Source: Microcaldota archaeon
Lineage (GTDB): Archaea; Micrarchaeota; Micrarchaeia; Micrarchaeales; Micrarchaeaceae
Reading direction: 5' to 3'
Assembly: GCA_027339055.1 (NCBI GenBank)
Contig: DAHWRK010000002.1
Location: 1-64,000, forward strand
Length of the DNA stretch: 64,000 bases
The notes under the pieces were generated by a model that ran no database searches, was not told the origin of the DNA, and was given only the letters and a program-made list of their open reading frames with translations. A program made the translations under genes and the position numbers. Of the stretch, positions 61,117 to 64,000 are shown piece by piece. The number at the start of each line of letters is the position of its first letter. Positions within the stretch are counted from its first letter, which is position 1.

Positions 61117-62169
61117 TCAATAAATGCTCCTTATGTTTCTGTGGCTTATCCTTTTCGGCATTCTGCCAGCGATCTTTATTTTTTCTCCGCAGTATTGGCA
61201 TTCGTTTTTCTCAGACAATCTGTTGTCCAGTATATCGAAACCAAGCCTTTCTATCACCATGCGGCCGCATGAAGGGCAGAAAGTGCTTTCCCTCAAGTTC
61301 CCAGGCACATTGCCTATGTAAACATATTTCAATCCTGCCTTCTTCGCTATTTTATAATGTTTTTCCAAAGTTGACAGGGGAGTGCTGCTTAGGTAATCCA
61401 TTTTGTAGTCTGGATGGAATCTGGTAAAATGCACTGGAACATCGTTTCCAAGATTCGAGGCAATCCACGTACACAGCTCGGCGCAGGCATTCTCATCATC
61501 TCCTACTTCGGGTATCACCAGATCCGTTATCTCAACATGTATTCCGGCGTTTTTCAGCGCTATCAATGCCTCTTTTATCGGTTCCGGAGAATAGAGCGCC
61601 ATATACTTATTGGCAAATACCCTTTCCCCATTTCCCTTGAAATCCACCACAACAGCATCTATGCTGCCCTTCATCAATTCTACGGCTTCCTTGGTCATGT
61701 AGCCGTTGCTTACGAATACAGTATACAATCCTGCCTTGTGCGCGATTTTTGCAACGTCGAGCGCATATTCTATGAATATTGTCGGCTCGTTGTAAGTAAA
61801 TGCTATTCCGTCAGCTCCGTTGCGCACTGCCATATCGACCAGTTCCTCAGGCCCAACGTATGTTCCCTCTATATCCTTCTCTTTCGATATGTTGTGGTTC
61901 TGGCAGAAAAGGCATCCGAAATTGCATGACGATGTTCCCACTCCCAAAACAGTTGTGCCTGGCATGAAGTGGTTGAATGGCTTCTTCTCTATCGGGTCTA
62001 TCTGTATCGCGTCAAGCACTCCATAATTCGCAAGGAAAAGCTTGCTGCCTAGGTTCTTCCTTACATAGCAAAAGCCGTGCCCTCCTTCAGGAATCAAGCA
62101 CCTCCTCGAGCAGGCATTGCACCTGACCTTGCCGCCAGCGGCTTCCCACAAAACTGCGTCCTTAAGCAT
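61117..62169 (-). CDS. amrS: AmmeMemoRadiSam-system radical SAM enzyme (AmrS family)
   Basis: CNACSRRCLIPEGGHGFC; GTSSCNFGCLFCQNHNIS; FCPSCGRMVIER...CQYCGEKI. Confidence 0.9.
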   Translation of the reverse strand: MLKDAVLWEAAGGKVRCNACSRRCLIPEGGHGFCYVRKNLGSKLFLANYGVLDAIQIDPIEKKPFNHFMPGTTVLGVGTSSCNFGCLFCQNHNISKEKDIEGTYVGPEELVDMAVRNGADGIAFTYNEPTIFIEYALDVAKIAHKAGLYTVFVSNGYMTKEAVELMKGSIDAVVVDFKGNGERVFANKYMALYSPEPIKEALIALKNAGIHVEITDLVIPEVGDDENACAELCTWIASNLGNDVPVHFTRFHPDYKMDYLSSTPLSTLEKHYKIAKKAGLKYVYIGNVPGNLRESTFCPSCGRMVIERLGFDILDNRLSEKNECQYCGEKIKIAGRMPKRISHRNIRSIY

Positions 62170-62210
62170 AATGCTCCAATATATAATGCCAGCAGAAATA
62201 CTTATTTCTT

Positions 62211-62988
62211 TCAGGCTACTCGCTCGGCTATAGCTTTAAACTCTTCGAATACCGTTTCGTCCTCCAAAACCGGTATCTTTCCCTCATCCTCAAGCTTGGA
62301 TATCCTTTTGTTGAGGCTTATCTTTCCTATTACTTCGGTATCAAGCGCCTTGGCCACATACTCCGCCTGTTCTGTCGTTCCGTCTGACATGTTTTCCACA
62401 ACGCCCAGGACTGCTTTTCCTAGCCTTTTGGCCATGAGCCCAGAGCGCACGGAATTCACTGCGGCTATTCTTGCTGGAGTGGTAACTAGCACGAAACCCT
62501 TCATGTCAAGGAGCTGCATTATCGAAAGCGGCGCATCTGATGTTCCTGGAGGCAGGTCTATTATCAAATAGTCGAGCTGTCCCCAGTCCGTGTTCTCAAA
62601 AAAGTCGCCGAGCATTTTAGCTATAAGGGCCCCCCTCCATATTATCGGCTTTTTTGCATCGTCAACTATCATTGCGGTGGAAGCCACCTTTATGCCCTGC
62701 CTCTCAAGCGGCTTTAGCGGGAAATGGCTTATGTCCATGCGGTCCTCTATTCCCATGAACATTGGCACGTTCGGGCAGTCTATGTCGGCGTCAAGCAGCC
62801 CTACTCTTTTTCCCATTTTTGCAAGCGCAATAGCAAGGTTCACAGCCACAGTAGTCTTTCCGACCCCTCCTTTGGCGCTGTAAACTCCTATCTTGTTCTT
62901 TATGCCTGCAAGCTTGGCCTTTACTTCCTGCTTCTGCCTTATTACCCCTGCAAAAGAGGGGTGCACATGCTGGGCTTGTTCTTCCGCC
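62211..62988 (-). CDS. Mrp/NBP35-family Fe-S carrier ATPase
   Basis: IGVYSAKGGVGKTTVAVNLAIALAKMGKRVGLLDADIDCPNVPMFMG; LIIDLPPGTSDAPLSIMQ; start MAEEQAQHVHPS. Confidence 0.9.
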
Positions 62989-63125
62989 ATTTTATCGCAG
63001 TATTTATGCTGGAAGCCTTTTTTATAGCTTATCTGAGCCAAAGAGGGAACCAGCTACAATAGCGGCACTTGGGGCAAAGGTTAAATAAGCTTTTTATAAA
63101 AATAAACATAAACTCAGGTGTTCTA

Positions 63126-63485
63126 ATGAAGATAAGCGATCTAAAGGCAGGCACGGGAAACGTTAACATTACAGCCACGATAGTACAAAAGGAAGAACCT
63201 AGGGAGGTTGTCAATAAGTTTGGCAAGAGGCTAATGGTTGCAAACATAACGCTCAAGGATGACAGCGGAACGATAAACATGTCCCTTTGGGGCAATGATA
63301 TAAACTCTGTCAAAGTAGGAGACAAGGTAGAGCTTTCAAACTGCTATGTCAACGAATTCCGCGGCACGCCGCAGCTTTCAACTGGCAAGTTCGGAAAGAT
63401 ACAGGTTCTAGGCGGATCAAGCGGCAAGGACGAAGAAGAATCCCTTGACGACGCACTGGACGAGCCGGATGCCTTGGATGTGTAA
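63126..63485 (+). CDS. single-stranded DNA-binding protein-like OB-fold protein with acidic C-terminal tail
   Basis: MKISDLKAGTGNVNITATIVQKEEPREVVNKFGKRLMVANITLKDDSGTINMSLWGNDI...; tail DEEESLDDALDEPDALDV. Confidence 0.85.
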   Translation: MKISDLKAGTGNVNITATIVQKEEPREVVNKFGKRLMVANITLKDDSGTINMSLWGNDINSVKVGDKVELSNCYVNEFRGTPQLSTGKFGKIQVLGGSSGKDEEESLDDALDEPDALDV

Positions 63486-63493
63486 GCGTTCCC

Positions 63494-64000
63494 TCATTCT
63501 TTTCTGACTCTCTTTTTGGTGCGCTTTGCACCTCTTCTTGTTCTTTTTGACAGGTTTTCAGTCCAATACCTGAAGCTGTAAAGAAGAGTAGCTCCGCCAA
63601 GCAGAACGCCGAACCACAGCGTTGCAAACCTTGTCATTATCGTTAATGCAGACGAAGTCGCAAAGGTGGTATTGAAAATGGTTCCTATCAGCGCAACCAG
63701 GGATCCGTCAGTAACTCCTATGTTCCCAGGTATGCCAGTTATCATGCCGAAAACGTTGCTGGAGGACTCTATGAAAGCACTGGCAACTACGTGCGGGGCA
63801 AGGCCTATGGAAAGAAGTGCAAAGAACAGGGCCATGGCGTTCAGAAATGCTGCAGGTATCGTCACTGCGAGCGAGACCAGGTATGTCTTCGGCGTGTTAA
63901 GCACGCTCTGCGAAGCGAAATATTCGTCCCCGTAAAGCGTGAATGTTTCAATGAACCTTCTTTTCTTGAAAATCTTTTTCATGAAATTGTAGAACCAGTC
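63494..64000 (-). CDS. LPG_synthase_TM / flippase-like membrane protein (PF03706-type), partial, runs off window end
   Basis: FGMITGIPGNIGVTDGSLVALIG pattern; ORF open at the window edge. Confidence 0.65.
   Translation of the reverse strand, partial: DWFYNFMKKIFKKRRFIETFTLYGDEYFASQSVLNTPKTYLVSLAVTIPAAFLNAMALFFALLSIGLAPHVVASAFIESSSNVFGMITGIPGNIGVTDGSLVALIGTIFNTTFATSSALTIMTRFATLWFGVLLGGATLLYSFRYWTENLSKRTRRGAKRTKKRVRKE

Noticed and set aside
61117-62169. AmrS radical SAM gene as part of a new AmmeMemoRadiSam variant
   Set aside because: Partner genes are not adjacent in this window and the protein looks standard; common in archaea

Overview
Archaeal chromosomal window, densely coding on both strands. 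It is most likely from a Micrarchaeota/ARMAN-2-like DPANN archaeon; the main lineage clue is a three-unit (epsilon2-like) tRNA-splicing endonuclease. Core content: a truncated S10-type ribosomal cluster (eL15-Pcc1-uL3-uL4-uL23-uL2-[small basic protein]-uS19-uL22-uS3); eL42-aIF2a-PAC2; Adk-DUF106/EMC3-eL34-Cmk-eL14; gyrA/gyrB; RadA; GINS; Mre11; Lhr helicase; an SSB-like OB protein; thermosome; prefoldin beta; TFE; DphB; DTD2; nuoABCD; AglB; and five tRNAs: Ser(TGA) and Gly(CCC) with introns, initiator Met, Ile(TAT), Lys(CTT). The most unusual candidate system is a complete ECF-type transporter operon (S component, EcfT, tandem ATPases). Its double ATPase is fused in one 852-aa ORF to a Gpt/HPT-like purine phosphoribosyltransferase plus an extra C-terminal domain, which looks like a one-polypeptide 'import and trap' nucleobase scavenging machine. 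Other notable items: a HerA/VirB4-like ATPase with a nuclease-like C-terminus next to a second PD-(D/E)XK-like ORF beside a tRNA gene; a frameshifted VKOR paralog alongside an intact one; tRNA-Ile(UAU); a tRNA-Lys with an atypical T-loop; TFE with a long Lys-rich N-terminal extension; AglB with an N-terminal membrane/coiled-coil extension; and an orphan structured RNA candidate upstream of radA. All calls come from reading the sequence and the supplied ORF translations; no database search was run.
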